64,000 nucleotides of DNA from Sphingomonas hominis (GTDB lineage Bacteria > Pseudomonadota > Alphaproteobacteria > Sphingomonadales > Sphingomonadaceae), in contig NZ_JABULH010000004.1 of NCBI RefSeq assembly GCF_013328205.1, positions 62,001-126,000 on the forward strand. The letters run 5' to 3'. Made by a program: the position numbers and the translations under genes. The notes beneath the pieces were generated by a model, which worked only from the letters and a program-made list of their open reading frames with translations, was not told where the DNA came from and ran no database searches. Within the stretch, counting starts at the first letter, position 1. Each line of letters opens with the position of its first letter. Positions 46,704 through 54,654 of this stretch are shown piece by piece.

Positions 46704-48113
46704 ATGCGAACGATACTCGATGCGCAACGCGCGGCGTTCACCGCGGCGCTGCCCGAATTGCTGTCGGTCCGCCGCGACCGGCTGACCCGCGCCGCCGCGA
46801 TGATCGCCGACCATGCCGATCGGCTGTGCGACGCGTTGTCGGAGGATTTCGGCCACCGCAGCCGCGAACAATCCATGATGACCGACATCGCCAGCTCGGT
46901 CGCGCCGATCCGCCACGCGCTCAAGCATCTCGATCGCTGGGCGCGGCCCGAGAAGCGCGGCGTCCAATTTCCGCTCGGTCTGCTCGGCGCGAAGGCGCGG
47001 GTCGAGTATCAGCCCAAGGGCGTCGTTGGCGTGATCGCGCCGTGGAATTTCCCCGTCAACCTCGTCATGTCGCCGCTCGCCGGCATCTTCGCCGCCGGCA
47101 ATCGTGCAATGGTCAAGACCAGCGAGTTCACGCCGGTGACTGGCGCGTTGATGGCGGAGATCGCACGCCAGTACTTCGACAGCACCGAACTTGCCTTCGT
47201 CGAGGGCGGGCCGGAGGTCGGGAAGGCATTTGCCGAGCTGCCGTTCGATCACCTGATCTTCACCGGCGCGACCGGCATCGCGCGCCACATCCTCCACGCC
47301 GCTGCCGACCATCTCGTGCCCGTCACGCTCGAACTCGGCGGCAAGTCGCCGGTGATCGTCGGGCAGGACGCCGACATCGCGCGCACCACCCAACGCGTCG
47401 CGCTGGGCAAAATGCTCAACGCCGGGCAGATCTGCCTCGCGCCCGACTATATGCTCGTCAGGCCAGACCAGGAGGAGGCGGTCGTCGCCGGGCTCAAGAG
47501 CGCGGCGTCGGCAATGTACCCAACGCTGCTCGCCAATCCCGATTACACCGCGATCATCAATGATCGCCATCACCAGCGCTTGACCGACTGGGTCGAGGAC
47601 GCGCGGGCAAAGGGTGCGCGGGTCGAGGTGGTCAATCCGGCGAACGAGGATTTCGCCGCCACCAACAGCCGCAAGATGCCGCTGACGATCGTGCGCGACG
47701 TGACCGACGACATGACGCTGATGCAGGAGGAAATCTTCGGCCCCGTACTGCCGATCCGCCGCTACGATACGCTGGGTGGCGCGATCAATTTGGTAAACGG
47801 CCGCGACCGCCCGCTCGCGGTCTATTATTTCGGCGAGGACGAGCGCGAGCAGCGCCAGGTTCTCGACCGCACGATCTCGGGCGGGGCGACGATCAATGAC
47901 GTGATCTTCCACGTCTCGATGGAGGATCTGCCGTTCGGCGGCGTCGGACCGTCGGGCATGGGCAGCTATCACGGTCTGGACGGATTCCGCACCTTCAGCC
48001 ACGCCAAGGCGGTGTACCAGCAACCAAAGATCGATGTCGCGAAACTCGGCGGGCTCAAGCCGCCTTATGGTGCTGCCACGCGCCGCGGAATCGCGCAGCG
48101 AATGAAGGGGTGA
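46704..48113 (+). CDS. coniferyl-aldehyde dehydrogenase-type ALDH
   Basis: 469 residues. ALDH features are VVGVIAPWNFPVNLVMSPLA, FTGATGIARHI, the general base Glu210 in VTLELGGKSP and the nucleophile Cys244 in NAGQICLAPDYMLV. MLNAGQICLAPDY and the C-terminal SHAKAVYQQ with KPPYG resemble CalB-type coniferyl aldehyde dehydrogenases and class-3-like ALDHs. It oxidises an aldehyde with NAD(P). Aromatic aldehyde use fits sphingomonads, but no lignin-monomer genes are near, so the substrate is not fixed. Confidence 0.88.
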   Translation: MRTILDAQRAAFTAALPELLSVRRDRLTRAAAMIADHADRLCDALSEDFGHRSREQSMMTDIASSVAPIRHALKHLDRWARPEKRGVQFPLGLLGAKARVEYQPKGVVGVIAPWNFPVNLVMSPLAGIFAAGNRAMVKTSEFTPVTGALMAEIARQYFDSTELAFVEGGPEVGKAFAELPFDHLIFTGATGIARHILHAAADHLVPVTLELGGKSPVIVGQDADIARTTQRVALGKMLNAGQICLAPDYMLVRPDQEEAVVAGLKSAASAMYPTLLANPDYTAIINDRHHQRLTDWVEDARAKGARVEVVNPANEDFAATNSRKMPLTIVRDVTDDMTLMQEEIFGPVLPIRRYDTLGGAINLVNGRDRPLAVYYFGEDEREQRQVLDRTISGGATINDVIFHVSMEDLPFGGVGPSGMGSYHGLDGFRTFSHAKAVYQQPKIDVAKLGGLKPPYGAATRRGIAQRMKG

Positions 48114-48148
48114 GGCGGGCGCCCGGCGATTGAAGGCTAGGGGTAAGC

Positions 48149-48173
48149 GCCCGGCGGATGGTCACCGCCGGGC
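48149..48173. terminator. hairpin between ALDH and DUF465 genes
   Basis: GCCCGGCGG and CCGCCGGGC pair perfectly over 9 bp with a 7-nt loop, in the 70-bp gap between two convergent genes. No T-run. Confidence 0.5.
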
Positions 48174-48183
48174 CACGTCCGTG

Positions 48184-48342
48184 TCAGTGCGCGGCGCTGA
48201 TTTCTTCCTTCAATCGCAATTTCTGCTTCTTTAGATCGGCCAGCAGCGCGGCGTCGGGCATCGGACGCGACGATTCGGCGTGGATCCGCTGATCGAGCGT
48301 CGCGTGCTTGGCCTCCAGCGCCTGGACATGGGCAGTCTGCAT
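48184..48342 (-). CDS. DUF465 (YdcH-like) small protein
   Basis: 52 residues, too short to stand out by length but with an excellent SD (AAGGAGG) seven bases before ATG 48342. The sequence ALEAKHATLDQRIHAESSRP and KKQKLRLKEEI follow the DUF465/YdcH two-helix hairpin pattern. Function unknown; such proteins occur in several copies in alphaproteobacteria. It is divergent from a second DUF465 gene at 48528. Confidence 0.82.
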   Translation of the reverse strand: MQTAHVQALEAKHATLDQRIHAESSRPMPDAALLADLKKQKLRLKEEISAAH

Positions 48343-48527
48343 CGCACTTTCCTCCTTCGTGGTTGAACGAGACCGAGGATTGAACCACCAATTCGTGTGA
48401 AAGTCTCGTGACAATTGGTGGCGATCGGATGGACGGCATCCATCGCGCGACGACGTGCGATTTGCGGCGCGCGCAACCGCCGGCTGCCGTATAGAGGGTG
48501 CGTGATGGGCGCTGGGGGCGTGAGCGG

Positions 48528-48725
48528 GTGGACGAACAACATATCCTGGCGCGGCTGAACCTGCTGCGCATCGAGCACCGCGACCTCGACAGCGCGGTCG
48601 CCGCATTGTCCGACGGCGGCGTGCCCGATCAGATGCGGCTCGCGCGGTTGAAGAAGCGCAAGCTCAAGCTGCGCGACGAGATCAGCCAGCTCGAGGACTA
48701 CTTGATCCCCGACAGTATCGCCTGA
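48528..48725 (+). CDS. DUF465 (YdcH-like) small protein
   Basis: 65 residues from GTG 48528. The pattern LNLLRIEHRDLDSAVAAL and RLARLKKRKLKLRDEISQLE is that of YdcH/DUF465, a helical hairpin with a basic middle. An ORF start at 48498 adds an unrelated Arg-rich leader and is rejected. It is a divergent paralogue of the 52-residue gene, 185 bp apart. Confidence 0.8.
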   Translation: MDEQHILARLNLLRIEHRDLDSAVAALSDGGVPDQMRLARLKKRKLKLRDEISQLEDYLIPDSIA

Positions 48726-48807
48726 TCCCGAAATGGAACTGCGCCAGCCATCGATGCGACCACGCGCTCGTGGCGCTGCCGCAATCGCTGTGCAACGAAG
48801 CTGAACC

Positions 48808-49269
48808 ATGCTGCACCGCTTTCCCGACCACCGCATCCACCGCCGGCTGATCGATTCGGTGTACGTCGAGGCGATGCTGCTCGCCGACGAGGCACGCAGC
48901 TACTTCGACGAGGTCGGGCGCGCCGAGCGCGAGGCGCTGTCGCCGATGGCGCGCGTCGCCTTTTCCTGCGAGTCGCTGAAGGTCACGACGCGGTTGATGC
49001 ACGTCATCGCCTGGCTGCTGACGCAGCGCGCGGTGATCGCGGGTGAACTGTCGGCGGCACAAGCGACCGAGCCGTCGCGCCGCTTGGGCGAGGCACCCGG
49101 TACCGAACCGCTCGTCGCCGCCGACCTGCCGTCGCACGCGCGCCGCATGATCGACGCCAGCATCGACCTGCACCGCCGCGTCGCGCGACTGGACGCCGCG
49201 CAACTGCGCGACCTGCCCGATCCCAGCCCCGCGCGGGCGATGCTGGACCGCCTCGCCACGGCGTTCTGA
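48808..49269 (+). CDS. DUF1465-family protein (RcdA-like)
   Basis: 153 residues, all helical. MLHRFPDHRIHRRLIDSVYVEAMLLADEARSYFD, written here in two halves IHRRLIDSVYVEAMLL and LADEARSYFDEVG, and VAFSCESLKVTTRLMHVIAW match the DUF1465 family. Caulobacter RcdA, an adaptor that delivers CtrA and other proteins to ClpXP, belongs to this family. A cell-cycle proteolysis role is therefore likely but not shown here. The gene stands alone. Confidence 0.83.
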   Translation: MLHRFPDHRIHRRLIDSVYVEAMLLADEARSYFDEVGRAEREALSPMARVAFSCESLKVTTRLMHVIAWLLTQRAVIAGELSAAQATEPSRRLGEAPGTEPLVAADLPSHARRMIDASIDLHRRVARLDAAQLRDLPDPSPARAMLDRLATAF

Positions 49270-49297
49270 GCGGGCAGGGCGTCTAGCTTACCCTTCA

Positions 49298-49380
49298 CGT
49301 CACCCCGGACTTGATCCGGGGTCCCGCTTTTCCTGAACCGAAGGGAGAAAGCGAATCCCGGATCAAGTCCAGGATGACAT
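49298..49380. repeat. dispersed palindromic repeat, paired inverted copies
   Basis: Arm one (49298-49327) and arm two (49351-49380) are inverted copies of a ~30-nt unit with core CCCCGGACTTGATCCGGGG. Each arm is itself palindromic. It occupies the gap between the convergent DUF1465 and nitronate-monooxygenase-like genes. Single copies lie at 52752 and 54456. Confidence 0.75.
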
Positions 49381-49440
49381 CGGCTAGAATTCAGCGCCAC
49401 GATGCGCGAGCACCATCGTGATACCCAGCGTCCGCCCCGC

Positions 49441-50415
49441 TCAGGCCGCCGCCGCGACCCCGATCCTCTCGCGCGCCGCGCGGTACTCACGCTCCAGCCT
49501 GTCGACCCGCGCCGCAACCGTCTCGACCTTGTCGATCGATCCAATTCCCTGGCCCGACCCCCAGATGTCGCGCCACGCCTTCGCCTTGCCGGCATTGTCG
49601 CCGCCACCGAAGTTCATCGTCTTATAGTCGCCCGCCGGCAGATTGTCCGGGTCGAGCCCCGCCGCCTGGATCGATCCGCGCAGGTAATTGCCGTGCACGC
49701 CCGTGAACAGGTCGGAATACACGATGTCCGCCGCGCGTCCCTCGACGATGCCCTGCTTGTACGCGTCGTCGGCGTTCGCCTCCTCGGTCGCGATGAAGAT
49801 CGAGCCGGCATAGGCGAAATCGGCCCCCATCGCCTCGGCGGCGAGCACCGCATCGCCGGTGCCGATCGATCCCGATAGCGCGAGCGGCCCATCGAACCAC
49901 TGCCTGATCTCGCTCACCAGCGCGAAGGGCGAGGTGCGCCCGGCGTGCCCGCCCGCGCCGGCCGCAACCGCGATCAGCCCGTCGGCGCCTTTCTCGATCG
50001 CCTTGCGCGCGAAACGGTCGTCGATCACGTCGTGCATCGTGATCCCGCCCCAGCCATGCACCGCGTCGTTCACCTCCGCGCGCGCGCCGAGCGAGGTGAT
50101 CGTGATCGGCACTTGCCACTTGGCACAGACCGCCAGATCCTGCTCCAGCCGATCGTTCGACTTGTGCACGATCTGGTTGACTGCGAAGGGGGCGGCGGGT
50201 CGATCGGGATTGGCGCGGTTGTGCGCGGCCAGTTCCTCGGTGATCCGGTGCAGCCACTCGTCGAGCAGCGTCGCGGGCCGCGCGTTCAGCGCCGGGAACG
50301 AGCCGACGATCCCCGCCTTGCACTGCGCGATGACCAACTCCGGCCCGGAGATGATGAACAGCGGCGAACCGATGATCGGCAGGCGCAGGCGGGACAGGAT
50401 CGCAGGCTTCGACAT
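49441..50415 (-). CDS. NAD(P)H-dependent flavin oxidoreductase / nitronate monooxygenase-like
   Basis: 324 residues, FMN-binding TIM barrel. It begins RLRLPIIGSPLFIISGPELV, contains PFAVNQIVHKSNDRLEQD, the flavin-phosphate motifs GLIAVAAGAGGHAGRTSPF and LSGSIGTGDAVLAAEAMGAD and a late YAGSIFIATEEA. The GGHAG block is typical of class-I nitronate monooxygenases and related enoyl reductases. ATG 50415 (MSKPAILSRLRLP) is chosen over an upstream start for its normal N-terminus. Substrate is uncertain. Confidence 0.88.
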   Translation of the reverse strand: MSKPAILSRLRLPIIGSPLFIISGPELVIAQCKAGIVGSFPALNARPATLLDEWLHRITEELAAHNRANPDRPAAPFAVNQIVHKSNDRLEQDLAVCAKWQVPITITSLGARAEVNDAVHGWGGITMHDVIDDRFARKAIEKGADGLIAVAAGAGGHAGRTSPFALVSEIRQWFDGPLALSGSIGTGDAVLAAEAMGADFAYAGSIFIATEEANADDAYKQGIVEGRAADIVYSDLFTGVHGNYLRGSIQAAGLDPDNLPAGDYKTMNFGGGDNAGKAKAWRDIWGSGQGIGSIDKVETVAARVDRLEREYRAARERIGVAAAA

Positions 50416-50472
50416 AAGTCGGGTTATGCAGACGCGCTCGCGGCTGTCCAGCATGCTATTCGGCCGAACGTC

Positions 50473-50997
50473 CTATTCTACCTCGCGCAACTCCGCCGCC
50501 GCGGCACGCCCGTTGGCGACATAATGCGCCGCCGACACCTTCAGCATCGCGATCGCGCGCTCGTCCAACTGCCTAACCGCCTTAGCCGGGCTGCCGACGA
50601 TCAGGCTGCCCGGCGGAAACGTCTTGCCCTCGGTCACCAGCGCGCCCGCACCGACCAGGCAATCATCCGCGATCACCGCATTGTTGAGCACGGTCGCCCC
50701 CATGCCGATCAGCACGCGGTTGCCGATCGTGCAGCCGTGCAGGATCGCGTGGTGCCCGATCGTTACGTCCTCTCCGATCGTCAGCGGCGATCCGGGATCG
50801 GAGTGGAGCATCGCGCCTTCCTGCACGTTGCTGCGCGCGCCGATCGGGATCGGCGTATTATCGGCGCGGATCACCGCACGGAACCACACGCTCACGTCCT
50901 CGCCCAATTGCACGTCGCCGATCACGTCGGCACTCGGCGCAACCCAGGCGCTTGGGTGGCGTGTCGGGCGCTGGCCCTTGAAGGCATAGAGCGGCAT
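50473..50997 (-). CDS. gamma-class carbonic anhydrase-like protein
   Basis: 174 residues of left-handed beta-helix. Hexapeptide repeats run from APSADVIGDVQLGEDVSVWF, with RADNTPIPIGARSNVQEGAM, zinc ligands in LHSDPG and TIGHHAILHGC, and GMGATVLNNAVIADDC. The protein resembles YrdA/CaiE/PaaY trimers. A strong SD (GGAGAGGAG) precedes ATG 50997. Carbonic anhydrase activity is shown only for some relatives, so thioesterase or other metal roles remain possible. Confidence 0.9.
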   Translation of the reverse strand: MPLYAFKGQRPTRHPSAWVAPSADVIGDVQLGEDVSVWFRAVIRADNTPIPIGARSNVQEGAMLHSDPGSPLTIGEDVTIGHHAILHGCTIGNRVLIGMGATVLNNAVIADDCLVGAGALVTEGKTFPPGSLIVGSPAKAVRQLDERAIAMLKVSAAHYVANGRAAAAELREVE

Positions 50998-51077
50998 CGG
51001 TGAACTCCTCTCCTGTCCCGTTCGGGCACATCCCGTTTCGGCACGCACGTTAACCAATGGCCTCGATCGACCGAAAC

Positions 51078-51094
51078 GTAAACGTCGCGTTTAC
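51078..51094. promoter_or_regulatory. palindrome upstream of a small membrane protein
   Basis: GTAAACG-TCG-CGTTTAC is a perfect 7-3-7 palindrome. It lies eight bases before ATG 51102 and about 80 bp before the divergent gamma-carbonic-anhydrase start, a position fit for an operator. Regulator unknown. Confidence 0.45.
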
Positions 51095-51101
51095 CAGCGC
51101 C

Positions 51102-51269
51102 ATGAAACGCAGACTTGTTCTTACCAACGAAGCCGCCGGCCACCCATTCCGCCGCACGCTGCCACCGCCCGTGGCCCCGGCGAAAGCGCGCCGCGACGAC
51201 GAGGACGTGCGCCTGTTCGTGCTGAGCTTTTTCGCTTTCTTTATCTGCTTCTACACGCTGATCTTCTGA
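51102..51269 (+). CDS. small single-helix membrane protein
   Basis: 55 residues from ATG 51102. A basic N-terminus (MKRRLVLTNEAAGHPFRR) and a Pro/Ala linker precede a C-terminal hydrophobic helix (LFVLSFFAFFICFYTLIF). The helix has seven Phe and ends at the C-terminus, as in tail-anchored proteins. An ATG at 51057 would place a perfect palindrome inside the coding sequence, so 51102 is preferred. No family is recognised. No clear SD, so expression is unproved. Confidence 0.5.
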   Translation: MKRRLVLTNEAAGHPFRRTLPPPVAPAKARRDDEDVRLFVLSFFAFFICFYTLIF

Positions 51270-51276
51270 ACGCTGC

Positions 51277-52596
51277 TCAACCCGCGCAATCGCCCGCCGG
51301 GCAGCCGTCGAAGCAGGCGCGGTGCAGCTTCAGCGCGAGCCACGCGCTTACCAGGCACATGCCGGCGACCACGAACAACAGGTCCTCGGCGGTGACGCCC
51401 GCCATACTGATCGCGGTCACCACGCCGGCACCGATCACCATCGCGCCGGAGTTCACGACATTGTTCGCCGCCACCGTGCGCGCGGTCTGATCCTCCGCCA
51501 CCGTGGTGGTCAGGAATGCGTACAGCGGCACCACGAACATGCCGCCCGTCACCGCGATCGCCAGCAGCGCGAGCAGGACGAGCGCCGCGCGCGGCTGCGC
51601 GATGAACGCCGTCCAATCATAGAGTTGCCCGGCCGGCGCGGGATCCCATGAGCGCACCAGCAGCGAGAAGATTACCACGAACACGCCCATCGCAAGCACC
51701 GACGCGGGTGCGTAGCGCGCCGAGATGCGCCCTTTCAGCATCGTGTTGATGACGACCGACCCGATCGCGATCCCGACCGACAGCGTGCCGGTAAAGATGC
51801 TCGCGACCTGCTGGCTGGTGGTTAGCACGTTCTTCACGAGCGGCGGGAAGATGATGATCAGCACCGCGCCAATCGTCCAGAAGAAGCTGATCGAGCAGAT
51901 TGCCAGGAACAGCCGCGGGATGTGCAAGGTCGCCGACACCAAACGCCACGACGATCGGAACGGGTTGAGGTCGAGCGGGATCGGCGGCCCCAGCCGCGGC
52001 GCAGGCGGGACGTGCCGGCCGGAGAACCAGCCGATCACCGCGATCAGCAGCACGCCGACGGCGGCGCTATGCGGCGTGATCCAGCCTGCGACCACCGTAC
52101 CGGTCAGGATCGCCAGGTAGGTGCCCGCCTCGACCAGCCCGGTCCCGCCCAGCACGTCGCCGCGTGCCAGATGCTGCGGCAGGATCGCGTATTTGATCGG
52201 CCCGAAAAAGGTTGAATGCATGCCGAGCAGGAACACCGCGCCCAGCATCAAGGCGATCCCAGTCGTCTGATAAGCGGTATGCGCGACCAGCAACCCGGCC
52301 GCGCCGACCAGCATGATGCCGATCTCCGCCGACTTTACGATGCGTATGATGCGCGCCTTGTCGTGGCTGTCGGCCAATTGCCCCGCTAGGGCTGAGAACA
52401 ACAGGAACGGCAGCGTCGACAAGGCGGTCGCCAGCGCGTTGAAGCTCTGCTCGACCTTGGCATCGTTGAAGATCGCGTAGGTCGCGAACAGGACCATCGC
52501 CTGTTTGAACAGATTGTCGTTGAAGGCGCCCAGGAACTGGGTGGTGAACAGCGGCAGGAAATTGCGGCGCTTCAGGAGCCCGAGGGCATTGATCAT
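51277..52596 (-). CDS. MFS transporter, LplT-like
   Basis: 439 residues with about twelve hydrophobic helices. FLPLFTTQFLGAFNDNLFKQ at the N-terminus is the marker of LplT-type lysophospholipid transporters, which flip lysophospholipids for re-acylation. GIALMLGAVFLLGMHSTFFG followed by PIKYAILPQHL also fits. The acyltransferase partner that is often fused or adjacent is missing here. ATG 52596 is used; the open frame runs on upstream through an intergenic repeat and is not coding. Confidence 0.85.
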   Translation of the reverse strand: MINALGLLKRRNFLPLFTTQFLGAFNDNLFKQAMVLFATYAIFNDAKVEQSFNALATALSTLPFLLFSALAGQLADSHDKARIIRIVKSAEIGIMLVGAAGLLVAHTAYQTTGIALMLGAVFLLGMHSTFFGPIKYAILPQHLARGDVLGGTGLVEAGTYLAILTGTVVAGWITPHSAAVGVLLIAVIGWFSGRHVPPAPRLGPPIPLDLNPFRSSWRLVSATLHIPRLFLAICSISFFWTIGAVLIIIFPPLVKNVLTTSQQVASIFTGTLSVGIAIGSVVINTMLKGRISARYAPASVLAMGVFVVIFSLLVRSWDPAPAGQLYDWTAFIAQPRAALVLLALLAIAVTGGMFVVPLYAFLTTTVAEDQTARTVAANNVVNSGAMVIGAGVVTAISMAGVTAEDLLFVVAGMCLVSAWLALKLHRACFDGCPAGDCAG

Positions 52597-52997
52597 GACG
52601 CGAGAAAAGGCCCGTCCTGTGGCTGTACGATCGCGGGCATAGCCGCTTCGTCGGCGCGGACCAATGCCGATTGTGCGGGCAGGAGTGTGTGTATCGAACA
52701 GCCGATAAGGACGTAGCCTGCTGAGCAACATCGCTCGCCACCACCCAAACCCGTCATCCCGGGCTTGACCCGGGATCCCGCTTCTTCTTCGCGCTGCAAG
52801 GAAGACGAGGCTCCGCGCCAAGTCCATCGTCACGAGCCAAGGCCCGCAATCACGGACCCCAGCCACCGCTTCCAACCCCATCAATCAGTGCAGGCCTTTG
52901 CCGAAACGAACCCAACACGCGCCCGCCGCGTCCGGCATCCTCGCCCGTACCGCCCGCCTCTTGCACCACGCGCCGCCCGGGTCCAAGCGTGACGGCG
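52597..52997. other. gene-free stretch, 401 bp, with a dispersed repeat
   Basis: Between the divergent MFS and pgsA genes. A single copy of the dispersed palindrome occupies 52752-52781 (core CCCGGGCTTGACCCGGG). The rest carries no supported gene; promoters for both flanking genes should lie here, but none stands out. Confidence 0.55.
52752..52781. repeat. dispersed palindromic repeat, single copy
   Basis: CGTCATCCCGGGCTTGACCC followed by GGGATCCCGC: same unit as the arms at 49298-49380, with the core changed at two compensating positions, so the stem is kept. Confidence 0.72.
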
Positions 52998-53564
52998 ATG
53001 TTGTCGCTTCCCAATCTCCTCACGCTGTCACGCATCGTGATGGTGCCGCTGCTGGTCTGGTTCTTGTGGTGGCCGACCTGGGCGGCGGGGTTCGGCATCG
53101 CCTTCGCGCTCTACTGCCTGATGGGCGTGACCGATTATTTCGACGGTTATCTCGCGCGCGCGCAGGGCACGGTGTCGAAGCTCGGCGTGTTTCTCGATCC
53201 GATCGCCGACAAGATCATGGTCGCCGCGGTCATCCTGATGCTGGTGGGAACGCGGCATGAGGATGTCGCGGTCATCACCGGCGTTCACATCATCGCCGCA
53301 CTGGTCATCCTGCTGCGCGAGATCGCGGTCTCGGGTCTGCGCGAGTTTCTGGCCGGACTGCAGGTGTCGCTGCCGGTATCGAAGCTCGCCAAGTGGAAGA
53401 CGACGCTGCAACTCGTCGCCTTCGGCGCGCTGATCCTCGCCGGCGCACTGCCGGCGGAGACATGGATCAAGGCGGTCGGGCTCGCGAGCCTGTGGGGCGC
53501 CGCCGCGCTGACGTTGATCACCGGCTGGGACTACCTGCGTGTCGGTATCAGGCACATGGACTAA
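52998..53564 (+). CDS. pgsA: CDP-diacylglycerol-glycerol-3-phosphate 3-phosphatidyltransferase
   Basis: 188 residues with about five to six hydrophobic helices. It begins MLSLPNLLTLSRIVMVPLL and carries the CDP-alcohol phosphatidyltransferase motif D-x2-D-G-x2-A-R-x8-G-x3-D-x3-D in VTDYFDGYLARAQGTVSKLG followed by VFLDPIADK. It makes phosphatidylglycerol-phosphate, precursor of PG and cardiolipin. ATG 52998 fits the family better than GTG 52989. moaD begins four bases after its stop. Confidence 0.95.
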   Translation: MLSLPNLLTLSRIVMVPLLVWFLWWPTWAAGFGIAFALYCLMGVTDYFDGYLARAQGTVSKLGVFLDPIADKIMVAAVILMLVGTRHEDVAVITGVHIIAALVILLREIAVSGLREFLAGLQVSLPVSKLAKWKTTLQLVAFGALILAGALPAETWIKAVGLASLWGAAALTLITGWDYLRVGIRHMD

Positions 53565-53568
53565 GCCC

Positions 53569-53820
53569 ATGCAATTGCTGTACTTTGCCTGGGTGCGCGA
53601 GCGCATCGGTATGGGCGCGGAGCAGGTGACGCCACCGCCTGAGGTGGTAACCGTCGCCGATCTCGTCGGCTGGCTGTCGACCCGTAGCGAGGGTCACGCC
53701 GCCGCCTTCGCCGATCCCTCACGCCTGCGCGCCGCGGTCGATCAGGCGTTCGTGCCGCTCGACACGCCTATCGTCGGCGCGCGCGAGGTCGCGATCTTCC
53801 CGCCGGTGACTGGCGGATGA
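53569..53820 (+). CDS. moaD: molybdopterin synthase small subunit MoaD
   Basis: 83 residues, ubiquitin-like fold. It begins MQLLYFAWVRERIGMGAEQV and ends in VTGG, the Gly-Gly tail that is thiocarboxylated to donate sulfur. It follows pgsA by four bases and overlaps moaE by four (ATGA), so the three form one operon, an arrangement frequent in alphaproteobacteria. Confidence 0.93.
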   Translation: MQLLYFAWVRERIGMGAEQVTPPPEVVTVADLVGWLSTRSEGHAAAFADPSRLRAAVDQAFVPLDTPIVGAREVAIFPPVTGG

Positions 53821-54263
53821 GCGTGACGTCCATCATCCGCGCCATCGTCACGACGGAATCGCTCGACGTTGCGGCCGAGCATGCCGCGCTCGAACACGGC
53901 GGCGCGGTCGCGACCTTTACCGGCCTCGTCCGCGCCGACGACGGCGTCGCGACGCTGGAGCTCGAACATTATCCAGGTGCGACCGAGGCGGCGCTGCGCC
54001 GGCTCGCGGAAGAGGCGGTGCAGCGCTGGTCACTGTCAGCCGCCACGATCGTCCATCGCGTCGGCCCGATGCAGCCGGGCGAGCGCATCGTCTTCACCGG
54101 CGCAGCATCCGCCCACCGCGCCGCCGCGCTGGAGGCGTGCGCCTTCCTGATCGATCGCCTCAAGACCGACGCGCCATTCTGGAAGCGGGAGGTGGTCAAC
54201 GGCCAGACCCGCTGGGTCGAAGCACGCGAAACCGACGACCACGCCGCTGACCGCTGGCGCTGA
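53817..54263 (+). CDS. moaE: molybdopterin synthase catalytic subunit MoaE
   Basis: 148 residues. Characteristic segments are GGAVATFTGLVRADD, LELEHYPGATEAALRRLAEE, IVHRVGPMQPGERIVFTGAAS and the C-terminal catalytic lysine region APFWKREVVNGQTRWVEA. With MoaD it converts cyclic pyranopterin monophosphate to molybdopterin. The other moa genes are not in this window. Confidence 0.94.
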   Translation: MSVTSIIRAIVTTESLDVAAEHAALEHGGAVATFTGLVRADDGVATLELEHYPGATEAALRRLAEEAVQRWSLSAATIVHRVGPMQPGERIVFTGAASAHRAAALEACAFLIDRLKTDAPFWKREVVNGQTRWVEARETDDHAADRWR

Positions 54264-54408
54264 CGCGCTGTCCTACACGGTCGCGAGCCTCTACCCACTC
54301 CCGGCTCCTTGAACTGCGCTCGTCCAACGACGCGCGCACCGTCCATACGTGCGTCCCACGCTGGACAAGCCGACGCGAGATCAGTCGAGCGTGTCAGGCG
54401 CCGCATAG

Positions 54409-54654
54409 GCGTGACCTTCGCATGACCTTCCGGCGCTCGGCTAAGCAAAGATCCCTCATCATCCCGGACTTGATCCGGGATCCTGCTGCCTTCTCGCATA
54501 AGCGAACCGCAGGTCGACGGACGAGCATGCGCCAAACTTATCAGGAATAGCATACCCGCGACGTCATGCGTTGGCGTGACCTTCGTGTGACCTTCCACCG
54601 CTCGGCTCACCCGCGACGGCTCGTGTTGGTGTGAACTTCGCGTGACCTTCCGCC
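54409..54654. repeat. three-copy 34-nt repeat between moaE and oxyR
   Basis: Units at 54409-54442 and 54574-54607 match at about nine of ten positions; a third at 54629-54654 is cut short at the oxyR stop. Each unit contains TGACCTTC twice, 11 bp apart, and the first two end in CGCTCGGCT. The dispersed palindrome lies between copies one and two. Confidence 0.65.
54456..54487. repeat. dispersed palindromic repeat, single copy
   Basis: Contains TCATCCCGGACTTGATCCGG then GATCC, the same unit as at 49298 and 52752, in the same orientation as the 52752 copy. Confidence 0.72.

Larger units (their letters stand above)
54264..54654. other. gene-free stretch, 391 bp, rich in repeats
   Basis: Between convergent moaE and oxyR. 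It holds three copies of a 34-nt unit (54409, 54574 and truncated at 54629) and one dispersed palindrome (54456-54487). No gene is supported. Confidence 0.6.

Noticed and set aside
52597-52884. N-terminal extension of the MFS transporter ORF
   Set aside because: It is a translation of intergenic sequence, including the dispersed palindrome, and lacks homology to LplT-like N-termini.
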